A DNA stretch of 5,788 nucleotides from Prosthecobacter sp. (GTDB lineage Bacteria; Verrucomicrobiota; Verrucomicrobiia; Verrucomicrobiales; Verrucomicrobiaceae). The position numbers were made by a program, and so were the translations under genes. The stretch is taken from positions 1 through 5,788 of the forward strand of contig JAOZVT010000758.1 of NCBI GenBank assembly GCA_025869455.1, given 5' to 3'. How positions within the stretch are numbered: the first letter of the stretch is position 1; each line of letters opens with the position of its first letter. The notes beneath the pieces are model-generated. The model saw only the letters and a list, made by a program, of their open reading frames with translations. It was not told the DNA's origin and searched no databases. Of the stretch, positions 5,770 to 5,788 are shown in pieces.

Positions 5770-5788
5770 GGTTTTCTTTGAGAACTGT

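Overview
The window looks like a stretch of chromosome from a PVC-group bacterium, most likely a verrucomicrobium. This is an inference from protein style, not from a marker gene. The clues are a lipoprotein ending in a beta-sandwich domain of a type I associate with Verrucomicrobia and Planctomycetes, a divergent M19 peptidase-like protein of a type I recall from the same phyla, a gene remnant of a family I also recall from them, and start codons without clear Shine-Dalgarno sequences. By eye the right four-fifths is GC-rich, while several stretches of the leftmost 1 kb are clearly AT-richer (about 40% GC around 421-480 and 901-960).

Layout from left to right. Positions 1-1009 look like an accessory segment, with everything on the minus strand: the N-terminus of an addiction-module antitoxin running off the left edge (1-61), a small acidic hypothetical protein (179-391) whose stop codon sits in a possible attC-like imperfect inverted repeat (117-184), and a single-pass membrane protein of unknown function (468-911). 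At about 1010-1199 lies a broken gene: a short minus-strand coding remnant with an internal frameshift whose reading frame ends abruptly where the accessory segment begins. I read this as the junction between the host backbone and inserted DNA.

From about 1200 onward the backbone genes are intact. Two minus-strand genes in tandem encode a secreted M19 (renal dipeptidase-like) protein with a Tat-type signal (2441-3775) and a YhaM-type OB-fold plus HD phosphohydrolase, a probable 3'-5' exoribonuclease (1238-2344). The broken gene follows 38 bases after the HD gene, so it was probably the third member of this run. A divergent plus-strand gene encodes a lipoprotein with two tandem beta-sandwich domains (3932-4972). 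Its 3' end meets, five bases away, the convergent minus-strand tcdA gene for tRNA threonylcarbamoyladenosine dehydratase (4978-5769).

The backbone genes do not form one obvious pathway: RNA turnover, tRNA modification and two envelope or periplasmic proteins. I see no RNA gene, CRISPR array, complete insertion sequence or integrase, and no convincing undescribed multi-gene system. The points most worth a second look are the junction with the broken gene, the possible gene-cassette structure at the left, and the M19 protein that lacks several canonical zinc ligands.
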